From contig BFEA01000686.1 of assembly GCA_003427395.1 (NCBI GenBank), forward strand, positions 38,418-66,198: a DNA stretch of 27,781 nucleotides, in the 5' to 3' direction. The translations under genes and the position numbers were made by a program. Source of the stretch: Chara braunii. Lineage: Eukaryota > Streptophyta > Charophyceae > Charales > Characeae. The stretch's first letter is position 1. The number at the start of each line of letters is the position of its first letter. Positions 17,358 to 26,634 of the stretch are shown here, piece by piece. Below the pieces are notes generated by a model. The model was not told the origin of the DNA and searched no databases. It saw nothing but the letters and a program-made list of their open reading frames with translations.

Positions 17358-17500
17358 CTTGATCGTCGTCGGGTTTGCCTTCCTTCGAACTTGTGCACCA
17401 AGGCCAACCCTTTACATAAAGGCTTGGCTCATAAAATTGCGAGACGCGTCGCTATCCAGCAAAGCGCTGCAGGACGCGGACGTAGAGGAGCGGTGTGTTG
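17358..17500 (-). pseudogene. Element C protease active-site region, mutated
   Basis: Reading the minus strand in the appropriate frame gives NTPLLYVRV, then, after a small deletion, CSALLDSDASRNFMSQAFM. The retropepsin triad, normally D-S/T-G, reads D-S-D, so the conserved glycine is lost. One G-to-A change (GGC to GAC) would explain it. The adjoining residues match element A (ALIDCGASRNYMSQGFM). The deletion removes about ten residues before the active site and shifts the frame. Confidence 0.7.
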
Positions 17501-18028
17501 TTATCGTCGCACCGCTGATTCCGAAACTCGCGGGCCACCTTGGTAACATACGCAAGGATGTCCCCCCACCGCGACTTCGTCATCCATCGACGAAGTTGGT
17601 GGTGCATAGAAGGATAAGTACGTGTGAAGATGAGCGCATAGTGCTGCGCATTGCGGTCCCGACAAGCGGCCCGTGGTCGGGAGAGGAAGCCATGTGAAAT
17701 CCCCGGACGTGAGCGGGTCCAATACCTCTATGTTGAACTCACGCGCAGAATCCTGTGAAAAACCACTTGAAGACAATAAGTCGCCGCTGTCGGACGGAGA
17801 AGATGCCGCACACACATCTTGTCCTTGAGCTTGAGTACCCAGCGTAGGAACGAGCCGGGCAACATAGTCCTCAAAAGAATAAAGAAGAGGACTCTCGACT
17901 TCCGCATATGCCTCGGAATGAAGGGCGGTCACCCGCGGAGCGACCGGTTCCAAAGGCGTCGAGAGTGTCGTTGAGTCACTCCCGGCGGTGCTCAGTTTTC
18001 CGATTTGCCCTTGCCTTTTGACTGGCAA
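17501..18028 (-). pseudogene. Element C Gag-protease linker
   Basis: This is linker sequence between Gag and protease, family-matched to element A: SFEDYVARLVPTLG corresponds to YEDYAVHLVPPLD in A, and LDPLTSGDFTWLPLPTTGRL to LDPLTFADFQWMPLPRSGRL. The match shows that A and C are one family and places the A/B fusion point inside this linker. The middle is Ser/Asp-rich. The last 25 residues are out of frame relative to A. No enzymatic domain is present. Confidence 0.8.
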
Positions 18029-18173
18029 GCCACTGTCTCATGGAGATCGTTGTTGCACCATAGGCAATAGTGAAATCTCGTGCGTGCTTTGAATGCTTGC
18101 TCAGAGAGATCGTATTGGGACCATGGGGCTGGAGCTGCTGCGCCGGGCCCGGGGCTAGATGCGGTGTTTGTCT

Positions 18174-18527
18174 TTACCTTGGCGCGTCTCGGCCTTTGCT
18201 GGGGCGGCCACCTTCCCGGGCGGCTGCGAGTCTGTCCCCTTCATTGGCAGACACGACCTCGCTAGTTTGGTCAAACGGCGTTGCCGCCACGACCACTGCC
18301 ACTTTCGGTCGATGATGATCTCTGCTCGGGCCTGCCGCAGACGAACGCAGGTTCTTAGCCTCCTTGTTCGTGATAATAATCTGCGCGGCCTTGTCAAAGA
18401 GTTCCGCCGTTGTCGTCAGGGTGTCCTCGACGTGAGTCAAGGCATTGCTCAATGTCGAACACGACCTTGAGATAAAGTAGTGGCGGATGGCTTTGAAGCC
18501 CATTTGGATGTCTGGGACGGATGTCAA
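18174..18527 (-). pseudogene. Element C Gag C-terminal part
   Basis: Gag continues here after a one-base frame change near 18,565. SVPDIQMGFKAIRHYFISRS and LTHVEDTLTTTAELFDKAAQIIITNKEA are the end of the retrotransposon Gag domain, followed by a basic/Ala-rich tail. No CCHC knuckle is visible in this copy; the downstream region (18,030-18,170) reads through with stops. Related Gags of this group end similarly before the linker. Confidence 0.7.
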
Positions 18528-18559
18528 GCGTTGGTACTCGGCAATCCAGTCGACACTCA

Positions 18560-18860
18560 GCAGCGTGCCAAGACCATTAGCTTGTCCATTGCCTTGATCT
18601 CGGGCGGCTCTACTTGGAACCGTTTATGCCACACCGCCTTCAGATTATCCCAGCTGATCTTGGTATGCAAGTCGGCAGCTACCACTCGGTACTTGGACAA
18701 GAGATTGTCCAACCATGCTTGGCACGCGCCCCCCGACCAGGAGTAAAAGTTCGCGTGGTGCTTGTGTTCTTTGACGTAGTGTAGCTGCAGCGTGAGCTCG
18801 AACTTGCGGAACCATGGAATCAGATTTATCTTCGTTGAGTCGCAGAAGATCTCCTGCCCG
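18560..18860 (-). pseudogene. Element C Gag core domain
   Basis: Translating the minus strand gives WFRKFELTLQLHYVKEH and then SGGACQAWLDNLLSKY, ISWDNLKAVWHKRFQVEP and IKAMDKLMVLARC. This pattern of aromatic and basic helices is the retrotransposon Gag (capsid-like) domain that packages RNA. It is in frame with the short piece at 18,983-19,246 but separated from it by stops and a frame change. A frameshift near 18,565 leads to the next Gag segment. Confidence 0.75.
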
Positions 18861-18982
18861 TCAAACTTTGGAGCTGTCTCGGCGGTTCCGAGCTCGAGTC
18901 GTTGGCGGCAGTAAAGATCTACTGGTCCAACTGTTGCGTTGCGGTTTGCTGTACCTGCACGCCGTCCTTGAGGGAGCTGACG

Positions 18983-19246
18983 TCAATCTCCAATGCTTCG
19001 AGGCGATCGGAGGTGTTGGAAGAGTTGGCTAGCATTGGGGGCGGCGACAGGTCGCTGCTCCAACTGCCGGAGGCGGCTGTGGACTTGAGTCAGCGCGTCG
19101 TCGAGGCTATGGATGTCCTCCTGCTGTGTAATGCTTGTTGCCAGGAGGTCCGTGAGATGGGAGAGGAGTAGAGCGATCTTGTTCTTACCAGCTTCCATCT
19201 TGCCATTCTCGGCCTCGGTCTGCCAATCCGCGGCCATTGTGAGCAA
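18983..19246 (-). pseudogene. Element C Gag helical segment
   Basis: This carries helical, Gln/Leu-rich Gag sequence: KIALLLSHLTDLLATSITQQEDIHSLDDAL followed by VHSRLRQLEQRP. It resembles a short coiled coil upstream of the Gag core. The frame differs from the N-terminal piece on its right. No motif allows a firmer statement than Gag of element C. Confidence 0.6.
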
Positions 19247-19248
19247 AA

Positions 19249-19611
19249 CTAGCTCTTCGCTAAATATCTTCTCACGACGTTGAACTCGTTCTTCATCGGC
19301 AGCCTTGCTGCTGCCTCGTCGTGCTGGCGTTGCTGTTCAATTGCCAGCAGGCGTGCCTTCTCGGCGTCCTCTGCCTTCTTCTTCGCTGCGGTTGTTACGT
19401 CATCCGCCCATCTCTTGGTTTCGGTACTCCAGGCCAGCATCCGGGCCTGATAGGCCTCGTCTGTTTTCCGGGACTTCTGGTCCATGACGGCTGTTTGTGA
19501 ACGCAAAAGCATAGACCAGGCCGGGGGCCTGCTGACGTGGTACTGCTGTCGGCTGACGTGTCCTGCTGACGTGGTCCGGTGACGTGGCTTGCTGACGTGG
19601 CAACTCACCAA
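19249..19611 (-). pseudogene. Element C Gag N-terminal coiled coil
   Basis: From about residue 42 (MDQKSRKTDEAYQARML) the frame encodes an Ala/Glu/Lys/Gln-rich coiled coil (AAKKKAEDAEKARLLAIEQQRQHDEAA), typical of the Gag N-terminus in this group. The first 40 residues are read from the TGACGTGG repeat cluster and are probably leader, so the start at residue 42 (about 19,488) is preferred. The frame closes in a stop at 19,249, before the next Gag piece. Confidence 0.65.
19531..19600. repeat. Five GCTGACGTGG-type boxes, 13-bp period
   Basis: Boxes start at 19,531, 19,552, 19,565, 19,578 and 19,591. Four read GCTGACGTG followed by G or T, and the fourth reads GGTGACGTGG. The last four are exactly 13 bp apart. 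TGACGTGG has the ACGT core bound by plant bZIP factors. The cluster lies directly inside the proposed LTR border of element C, at the start of its leader. Confidence 0.85.
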
Positions 19612-20422
19612 TGCCGCCGCAGGGGGTACCCGGAGACAGATAGAGAAGGTAAGACCAGAGTTGGCAACAACGCAGGTGGGGAGGGGTGGGTGGGATAATC
19701 GCCCAGATAAGGAGCCACTAAAAGAAAAGTTTGAACAATGAACTTTGCAAAAACAATTTTCGAGAGAAAAATCTCGAGTTTTGCAAGTTCAGTAGGTCTC
19801 CCAACCTCCCTTGAAGTGCAAAAATATCTATGAGAACAAATTTTCGAACTTGAGACTGCCAATGATTATCAGGTAGTGAAAATCATAGAACTGCGAAAAG
19901 AAAAGAAAAAATTCCGAAAAGAAATAACACGTATTCGGATTTACTCAGACGAGAGTATTCGCAGTTTGGAAAATGGTACTGCAAGAGGGATTTCCTGTAC
20001 CGTTTTCTGAAAAATGACTTTCGGAAAAAAATATTCCTAATTTCCTGTGTTAAACTCCGGGCCGCCCAGCGGCCCAGCCGCCGTCCGGCAGGGGTCCCGG
20101 GCGGCCCAGCCGGTTGGGTCCCCCGGTTTGACGCCGGGCGGGCCCAGCGCATTTTTGCGCGGGGGCGCGGGGAGGCCTTTTTCGATGTTTTTTCACACAT
20201 GGGAGCCTCCCCGCCCGCCCGCGCAAATTCTTCCGCCGACTGCACATACGTTCAGGCGGCCTTCAAATTCGAATGTCGTCGCTGCCCGCCGAAGAGATTC
20301 CCGTCGCTTGCCCGTCGTCAATGCCCGCCGCCGCTGCCCATTTCCCAGCTCATCGTCGCTGCCCGCCGTCGGAAAGCTGCCCCGTCGTCGTTGATACGGT
20401 ACCGTGTTGCGAAGTGCCACGT

Positions 20423-20467
<45 letters not shown>

Positions 20468-20577
20468 CTCCTCCTCCTTCGTCATCCTTTTTTTTTTTTT
20501 GTCGATGTATCTGTATTCAGACTCGACTCGACCACACTTTTCATGCACGTGAACAGTAGCACAACAACGTGGCGACA
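19612..20577 (-). mobile_element. Probable 5' LTR of element C
   Basis: The plus strand has TG at 19,612, and on the minus strand the order is GGCA, one base, then TGGTGAGTTGCC, which repeats the LTR-one base-TGG layout seen in element B. A possible outer end is 20,577, where the minus strand reads TGTCGCCACG. Inside lie an AT-rich part (19,700-20,040), a very GC-rich part (20,055-20,200), a CT microsatellite (20,428-20,463) and a T run (20,489-20,500). No second copy is available, and the tRNA for the proposed primer site is not identified. Confidence 0.35.
20428..20463. repeat. CT/GA microsatellite
   Basis: An uninterrupted CT dinucleotide run followed by CTCCTCCTC triplets. The preceding word GCGAAGTGCCACGTGTCC resembles GCGAAGTGGCACCTGTCC before the CT run at the right end of the window, so the two tracts probably belong to related LTRs. 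Confidence 0.9.
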
Positions 20578-20609
20578 TTCGCCCACACGGTACACAGAGA
20601 TATGGCTTC

Positions 20610-20618
20610 CAGGTAAGT
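20610..20618 (+). promoter_or_regulatory. Perfect 5' splice-site consensus between elements C and D
   Basis: CAGGTAAGT on the plus strand; ATG-GCT-TCC-AG from 20,602 runs into the GT. Same arrangement as at 64-81 and 10,964-10,989. Confidence 0.35.
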
Positions 20619-20696
20619 TCACTTCCACTGGCTATGGCGGTTGAGCGCCCAATATCCATTGTTCACACACTGGATCACCCTAGATATCCCACACAC

Positions 20697-20820
20697 GACT
20701 CTCTGTACCCGCACACAACACACACACACACAACACTACAGCTATGGCAGCGCTAGCTGCCACTACCCTATCGCTATACTACACTTCTCTGCCCACTTCG
20801 ACTTCGGGCACACTGCAGAC
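20697..20820 (-). mobile_element. Fragment of element D 3' LTR
   Basis: About 120 bases match 26,601-26,725 in the 5' LTR of D almost perfectly, including CTATGGCAGCGCTAGCTGCC and CTTCGACTTCGGGCACACTG. In element sense this is the end of the LTR. The first 580 bases of the LTR and the polypurine tract are missing, and the fragment is joined straight to the chromodomain coding end at 20,820. Confidence 0.85.
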
Positions 20821-21051
20821 CCGGACTATATCAGGACCTTTACCTTTCTGTTGCCTCTCGTAGGCCCGGACTATATCGGGAGCTGTCTCTAGAAGTTCAG
20901 ATCTCGTAAACCAGCGGTCGTCTTCCGGCTCTTGATAACTAAAATGAACCTTGTACTGTTTCTGTGGACGACCTCTACCTCCTGTCTTGAATACATCTTC
21001 AGCTACTATGCCATCGATGTCATATCTTCCATCCATGTCTGGTGGAATCAT
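20779..21051 (-). pseudogene. Element D chromodomain (C-terminal end of pol)
   Basis: The sequence DGRYDIDGIVAED, then RPQKQYKVHFSYQEPEDDRWF and LLETAPDIVRAYE, is a chromodomain-like module at the end of integrase. It is in frame with the integrase to its right, separated only by a TGA at 21,160-21,162. The tail is abnormal: after KGKG it runs PDIVRVCSVPEVEVG into LTR sequence, because a 13-bp piece of its own coding sequence is duplicated at the LTR junction. The copy at 27,346-27,624 keeps the ordinary end KGKGPALD and shows what was lost. Confidence 0.85.
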
Positions 21052-21159
21052 AGACCTACGGGATGGAAACTGATCACTTGTTTGAGAAGGTAATAACTTC
21101 GATGCATGGAAAACAGGGTAAGTGTGGAGGTGTGTTGGGAGTTCTATGGTATAGGACGG

Positions 21160-21918
21160 TCAATCTTCGCCGCCTTTGACCTCCAGAACTGGCCACGGCC
21201 CTCTATATGTAGGCAGTAACTTCTGCGAAATGTTCTCTTCAGGCGCAAACTCTTTAGACTGGACCCAGACCAAGTCGCCTACTTGGAACTGTGAGGGGCG
21301 ACAGTGCTTGTTCGCCTGTTCGATCATGCGGTGCTGGGCCTTCCTGAGATTCTCAACAACAGTTGCTATCTCCTTCTCGTGCTGAATCGCAAACTCCCTT
21401 GTACCAGGCGGTAGCCTGTGAATCTGATCCCGGTTAAGTCCCTCAAATGTTCTTCGCGGTCTAAAGGACTTATGGAGCTCGTTGGAAGTGCAGGAGGTTA
21501 ACAGGTGCAGGTTGTTGTTGTATGCGCTGGCTACCTTGGGAAGCATTTCATCCCAATTGACTTGATCAAGCCTAATGTGCATGCGCAGGACTTGCTGCAG
21601 GATCTTGTTCATCTGTTCAGTCTGACCGTTCGTCTCTGGATGACGGCCAGATGACATCAACAACTTGGATCCGTAGACTCGCATCGACTCCTGCCAGTTT
21701 AAACTTGTGAACCGGGTATCTCTATCGCTAACTATAGACAACGGAGCCCCGTGTTCACTGACCCAATGATCAAAGAACTTCTGAATTACTAATTTTGTTC
21801 TTGCCTCTGACGGCAAGGTAACAAAAATAGCGTACTTACTAAATCTGTCTACCACGACCATAACTTGGCTCTTGCCATGCCTGCTTTTAACGCCGGTGTC
21901 CATGAAATCAATGGACAC
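21160..21918 (-). pseudogene. Element D integrase catalytic core
   Basis: The catalytic triad is complete: D4 (SIDFMD), D65 (SDRD) and E101 (NGQTEQMN), with 35 residues between D65 and E101. The GPY/F-like module follows (LLPTYRGPWPVLEVKGG). The enzyme would insert the element into chromosomal DNA. In the same frame, a TGA after GGED interrupts the path to PVFHASKL and the chromodomain, and two stops (near 21,946 and 21,964) precede the core. All are single-codon lesions with the frame preserved, so D decayed more recently or more gently than A and B. Confidence 0.92.
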
Positions 21919-21963
21919 TGAATCTCCCGGCTGATCAGGGATAGGTCAAGGTATGAGAAGACC

Positions 21964-23082
21964 TTAAGGGGCACGCGTAGTTGATTTATTCCTCTGGCAG
22001 ACTTTGCAACTGCGAACATACTCTATGCAGTCATTTTTCATTCCTGGCCAGGTGTACGCGTGCATCAGGTTGGCTAAAGTCTTCTGCCAACCAAAGTGTC
22101 CTTCTGTGTCGTGACATTCCCCTAAGATCAGACTCCGGATCTCTTCACTGTTGGGGACGCACAAACGGTCTACTACGTTAGTCTTCTCAAACAACAACCC
22201 GTCAGTAGTGCGATAACATGGTTCGGACTCTGGGGCTTCCTTAACTCTCTTAAGGAGCTCACTGTAGATGGGGTCCTGCGTGTACGCTTCTTTAACTTTC
22301 TGTTGTAGGTCTGACCCTATATCTAGATAATGGACTATGGCCCCAAAGTAATCAGCTCTCCTACTCAGAGCGTCCGCAACTACGTTATACTTCCCTTTGA
22401 CTGGCTTGAGCTCAAAGTCATATTGATCTATTTCAACGGCCCACCTAGTAAGCTTAGGTGTCATCTTGGCCTGCGTCTTTAACCATCGCAATGTCTCGTG
22501 GTCAGAATAGACTTTGAAGTGCCTCCCAAGCAAGTAGTGCTTCCAATGTTCTAATGCTTGCCTGAGAGCGTAGAGTTCCCTCTCATAGGTAGATGTCGCC
22601 ACCTTCTCTGAAGGCATCCTAGCGGACATGAACTCTACGGGTCTATAACCATTGCCATCGTCTTGCTGCAACACCGCGCCTATGCCGTACTGGCNAGCAT
22701 CCGTAGTAACGACAAAGGGCAAGGACGGATCGACTACCTTAAGGACTGAATATTCTATTAATGCCTGCTTCAACTTCTTCATAGCAGATGTGCAGTCCTT
22801 ATCCCACTTCCAGATGGTCTCCTTTCTGAGCAATCTGCGAAGGGGCGCAGCGATAATGGAGAAGTTCCTCACGAACTTCCTATAGTAGTTAGCTAAGCCC
22901 AAAAACGACCGCAACTCAGTCAGCGTGCGCGGTGTGGGCCAATCTCTAATCGCTGCGATTTGACAATCTTCTGGCTTAACGCCGTCTCCGTTTAAGACGT
23001 GGCCTAGATATAAGACTTGGGTCTTCGCCCAATCGCACTTCTTTGCATTGATCTTGAAGTTAGCTTCTCTAAGCTTCTCCAA
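21964..23082 (-). pseudogene. Element D RT tail, RNase H and integrase zinc finger
   Basis: The 372-codon frame holds the RT thumb and connection ([39 protein letters not shown]), then RNase H with TDAxQYGIGAVLQQ, YERELYALRQAL, YSDHETLRWL and DALSRRADY, and then the integrase HHCC finger (ECHDTEGHFG, later CKVCQRNK). One N at 22,695 yields a single X after TDA. The order is standard for Ty3/gypsy pol, with RNase H before integrase. The left end is an in-frame TAA; the right end is a frameshift near 23,110. Confidence 0.93.
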
Positions 23083-23588
23083 GACCTGCCTGAGATGACC
23101 CTGGTGCTCTGGGAGGTCTTGCTAAACACTAAGATATCGTCTAAGTAGACAACAACAAATCTGTTTAACCATGGCCTAAACAAATCGTTCATACAGTGTT
23201 GGAACGTCGCTGGCGCATTGGTTAGTCCAAAGGGCATCACTATATACTCATAGTGCCCATATCTAGTCCGGAAGGCTGTCTTATACTGATCATCAGGATG
23301 CACCTCTATTTGATGATATCCGGATTTCAAATCTAGCTTAGAGAAGTACTTTGCCCCCTGCACTCGATCTAAGAGATCATCTATCCTAGGCAGTGGCTCA
23401 GCATTCTTGACTGTAATAGCATTCAGACCCCTATAGTCTATACACATCCTCAACTCTCCCTCCTTCTTGGGGACAAAGAGGACAGGTGCTCCAAAAGAAG
23501 ACGAACTGGGCCTAATCCAACCCTTCTTAAGGAGCTCGTCCAACTGTCTGCGAAGCTCCTCTAACTCCCGCGGGGACATTCGATACAC
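23004..23588 (-). pseudogene. Element D reverse transcriptase core
   Basis: RT blocks in order: [57 protein letters not shown] (catalytic Asp), [13 protein letters not shown] and the catalytic YLDD near residue 148. After VFSK the frame is lost by one missing base (AAAG to AAG, near 23,112); the remaining 35 residues are out of frame. Upstream the same frame continues, past a TAG at 23,634-23,636, into the protease. Catalytic residues are intact. Confidence 0.93.
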
Positions 23589-23633
23589 AGATCCTTTGGG
23601 AGTTCTACTACCAGGCTCAATCTCGATACGATG

Positions 23634-24240
23634 CTAGATAGGCCGCGACACTACTCCTATCGGCGGCTCGGTTAGATCTTTAAACTCCTCTAGCAGCTTG
23701 GCAATCGCAGGGTCTATAGGCTTCTCCTCCTTAGGCTCAGTCACCGGCCTAACATAGGCAACAAAGACCTGCTCCTCCAGTTGCTCCTTTTTCACTAACC
23801 TGGCGAATGCAGGAGCACTAAGGCAGCAATGTGCCAGGGGGGTTTCTACTCCTGACACATGAAACAGGCGGGCAGTCTTAGCCTCACCTGAAGGACTAGG
23901 GAGCCTACACTCGTGCTCCTTTAAATGGAGTGTGGCCCCGACTGCCTCTCCCCAATCCATTCCCAGAACAATATCGAATGGGAGGCTATCTTCTACGAGG
24001 AGAGTCAGGGAGTGGAGGACCTTTTCCACTTTCCCATCCTTCTCTAGGCGAAAATACGCCTGGACTCCCTCTACGTAATCCTCTACAACCATGGTGCGAT
24101 TGTCTGCGAGGATACTAACTATGGGGTCTGTTAGTTTTTGGACTTTAAGTCCCAGCTTCAACTTCTGCAACGCTTTTCTACTAATATAGCTGCGGGTGGC
24201 CCCTGAATCTACTAGGGGCCCTACTCTACCTCTAAAAATC
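23634..24240 (-). pseudogene. Element D retropepsin-like protease and linker
   Basis: The active site is GPLVDSGATRSYISRKAL at about 24,170-24,220, an intact D-S-G triad, in frame with what follows. The flap/core region (NRTMVVEDYVEGVQAYF) and the hydrophobic-Gly motif (FDIVLGMDWG) come next, then a linker ending LLEEFKDLTEPPIGVVSRPI, the usual approach to RT. It would process the polyprotein during particle maturation. It ends at an in-frame TAG before HRIEIEPG. Unlike elements B and C, this protease keeps its catalytic residues. Confidence 0.9.
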
Positions 24241-24490
24241 TATGTATCTAGTAATATAAGCTTCCCTTTATTCTCCTTCTTCATCTTGGCCCAGGCGGGC
24301 ATCCTCTCCTTCAACTCTTCGGCCACGCCTGTGAGGGAGGTGTCTAGAGAGACTCTAACACAAGCAGTCTCTGGACAGCGATCTAGACACCGACCAGCAA
24401 CCTCTGCCATAGGCACATGTAATGTGGGAGTCTCTTGCCGGCTAGCGCCGTGTTCCCCACATGGCCTAATGGTAGGGGCAGTTGCTACCC

Positions 24491-24991
24491 CTACCGGCGG
24501 CTGCCTTTTGGCCCTTGAGCAGCCGTCCGGGTCTCTCTATACTTAGGACAGTATTTGATGATATGGCCCGGGTCACCGCAGAAAATGCACTGGCCCCGGT
24601 CCAATCGCTGTTGCCATAAGCTCTCGTCCAGACCCAGACTTTCCCAATGTCTACCCCGAGGTAGCCTTGGGTGCCATCCACCTACCCTATAGGGAGACCT
24701 ATTCCTAGGACGGTTTTGCGGGGGACCTTGACCCCTTCCTCCCGCTTGGCGTTTTCCTCCCCTGCCGCCAACCCCCTGATCGCCCTGAAATCGGTTCCCT
24801 GAGGCCCGACCCCCTTGGCCCTGGCCTCGTCCTCCTCCTTGCGGCCTCCCTCCAGCCGAGACAGCAGCGTAAGTCCTCCCCTGGCTCGCACCGCTGTCCT
24901 CCTCCTCTAACCCCCATTCAATCTGTTCGTAGGGGATCTCGTCCACACTACCTTCATCTAAGGTAAGGACAAGGCTATCCTTATTCTTCAC
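24491..24991 (-). pseudogene. Element D Gag C-terminus with Gly/Arg-rich region and CCHC knuckle
   Basis: The nucleocapsid part of Gag. Residues 50-105 are Gly/Arg/Gln-rich (GGRPQGGGRGQGQGG), a nucleic-acid-binding RGG-like stretch. Near residues 132-145 the zinc knuckle CIFCGDPGHIIKYC fits CX2CX4HX4C perfectly. The frame ends with TAG shortly after (KGSRR), which looks like the natural end of Gag; the protease lies in another frame about 250 bases on. The segment is in frame with the Gag piece to its right, separated by a TAG at about 25,047. Confidence 0.92.
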
Positions 24992-25045
24992 TTCCCCTGA
25001 GATAGTGCGGCCCTTCCATTGCTTTCCTTTATCGAGGTCTTTGTG

Positions 25046-25354
25046 CTAGAAGGTAGAAAGTGACACCGACTTCGCCTCGAAAGCCACCACTTCACGACTA
25101 AGGGAATCATAAGTGGTGGCAGGATCTTCGCTCTTCGCGAAGAACTGTCCTCGAAAGGCTTCGGGCATAGCCCGATAGAAGAGGCCGACCAATTGGGCCT
25201 CTGTGACCCCATGGTCAAGGACAACCACCAATTCATCCATCGTACCCTTGAGTGCCCTGGCACTCTTCCATTTACGAGCGTGGATGGTCTGGAGCTTATC
25301 TGAGGCCTTAACACTGCGAGCGACAGCAGCAAATCGCTCGCGCAGCAATTTCAT
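25046..25354 (-). pseudogene. Element D Gag core, second half
   Basis: This is the retrotransposon Gag domain: LLRERFAAVARSVKASDKLQ, MDELVVVLDHG, LFYRAMPEAFRGQFF and SREVVAFEAK are the typical helices. It is in the same frame as the segments on both sides and separated from them by single stop codons (TGA at 25,379-25,381; TAG at 25,046-25,048). The Gag domain assembles particles and binds genomic RNA. Confidence 0.85.
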
Positions 25355-25378
25355 GAAATCAACGAGGGGGGTGAACGA

Positions 25379-25696
25379 TCAGTAGGCCACTGCATCATTG
25401 TTGCAGTTGGCAGCGCGGACTAAGGACCTTGCGAAACTGGCGGCCTCATCTCTAAGCGCATGAATGACAATTAACACGTGCTGATCTGGGGAGACCTGTT
25501 GCAGATGCATATAGGTCTTGACGTTGGCCTCCCAGTTGTCAAAGTTTTCGTCCCTTTTCCTACTGTAGGAATCAGGGAATTTGACTTTGACTGGCTCCCT
25601 ACGAGGATGCGGCTCTTCCTCCTTGGGAGCTACCACCTTGACGCCCTCAATGGCGCCGACGCAAAAGCGCTCAGTCTTCTCGAGGCGATGATTCAC
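25379..25696 (-). pseudogene. Element D Gag core, first half
   Basis: The sequence continues Gag from the coiled-coil region: EEEPHPRREPVKVKFPDSY, NFDNWEANVKTYMHLQQV, LIVIHALRDEAASFARSL. The NFDNWEANVKTYM motif is the usual entry to the Gag capsid-like domain. A frameshift near 25,710 separates it from the Gag segment to its right. Confidence 0.85.
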
Positions 25697-25704
25697 CTCG
25701 GCTC

Positions 25705-25905
25705 CTACAGCTCTACCAATTGGCGAGCAAAGTCCCGGAACCCCATCCGCATCGAGCGCACAACTATATCCTGGCTTCGGCTAAACTCATATTGCTGTTC
25801 TTGCACTCTGGCTAAACACTCAACGCTGTGGGCGATGATCTGTACCTTTTGTTGGAGGTCTACCTGGGTGGTCAACTGGGTAGTTAAAGTCCGTACCTCC
25901 GCCAA
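25705..25905 (-). pseudogene. Element D Gag, coiled-coil continuation
   Basis: This continues the N-terminal Gag segment in the same frame after a TAG (25,909-25,911): ELAEVRTLTTQLTTQVDLQQKVQIIAHSVE followed by QYEFSRSQDIVVRSMRMGF. Heptad-like leucines suggest a coiled coil that could mediate Gag multimerisation. It ends near the frameshift into the Gag core. Confidence 0.8.
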
Positions 25906-25908
25906 TTC

Positions 25909-26634
25909 CTACATTGCTGCACTCGCCGCCTCCACTCTTCTTTTCTTCTCCCTCATCATTGCGAGTTTCCACACCATCCTCGTTTCATCTTCCATCGCCT
26001 GCCGCTTCAGAACATCTTCTTCTGCTTTCCATTTCTTCATAGCGGTTTCCTGCTCGTCCTTGGGGATGTACATAGTTACCTCTTCTTCTTCGCCCAGGGA
26101 TAAGTTGGCGACCCACTCCGAAATTCGTTTCTCCATCTCTTCATCCTTGTTGCCACTGTGCTGCCCTCTCCTCCTTTGCAGTGGCACCTCATCCTCTTCT
26201 TCCTCTTCCACCTCCTTCAACTTCTCCTCTTCTTTCTTCTCCAACCTCTCTTTTTCTCTGGCCATCTCCTCGTCTATCTTTCTCAACTTTGCTGCCTGCT
26301 CCTCCTGCAGGGCCTTCTTCTTGGCCTCCTTCTTCTCTTTTCTCTCCTGCAGGATGGCGGCCATCTTCTCCTCCTCCTTCGTGTAAGGTGTAGTGGAGGT
26401 GCTGCCCCGGGTGCCTACTCTACACGTGAGCGTGGGCCAGAATCCCAGGGGGAAGAGGAGACGCCAGAGGGTCCCCCACAAGGAGAACCCAACAAGTAAC
26501 CCGTACATCGGATAGTCATCCATAGTGGTGTCAGGTGCACGACAAAAGTCCCACTCCTCACCGCTTAGACCTACCCGGATACTGACCCACTGACTGACTG
26601 ACTCTCTAAGGACCCGCACACAACACACACGCAC
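25909..26634 (-). pseudogene. Element D Gag N-terminus: hydrophobic segment plus long charged coiled coil
   Basis: The likely start is the Met at about 26,521 (MDDYPMYG), because the 37 codons before it are leader and primer-region sequence. Residues 7-25 after it (GLLVGFSLWGTLWRLLF) are hydrophobic and could form a membrane-embedded helix. A Lys/Glu-rich coiled coil of about 130 residues follows (KEKKEAKKKALQEEQAAK, EEEKLKEVEEEEEDEV). A membrane-like segment at the start of Gag is unusual for a plant-lineage gypsy element. It ends in TAG at 25,909, after which Gag continues in frame. Confidence 0.85.

Noticed and set aside
25478-26386. Plus-strand open frame of 302 codons, Ser/Phe/Leu-rich
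   Set aside because: It is the mirror of the charged coiled coil in element D Gag; Lys/Glu codons read backwards give Phe/Leu/Ser.
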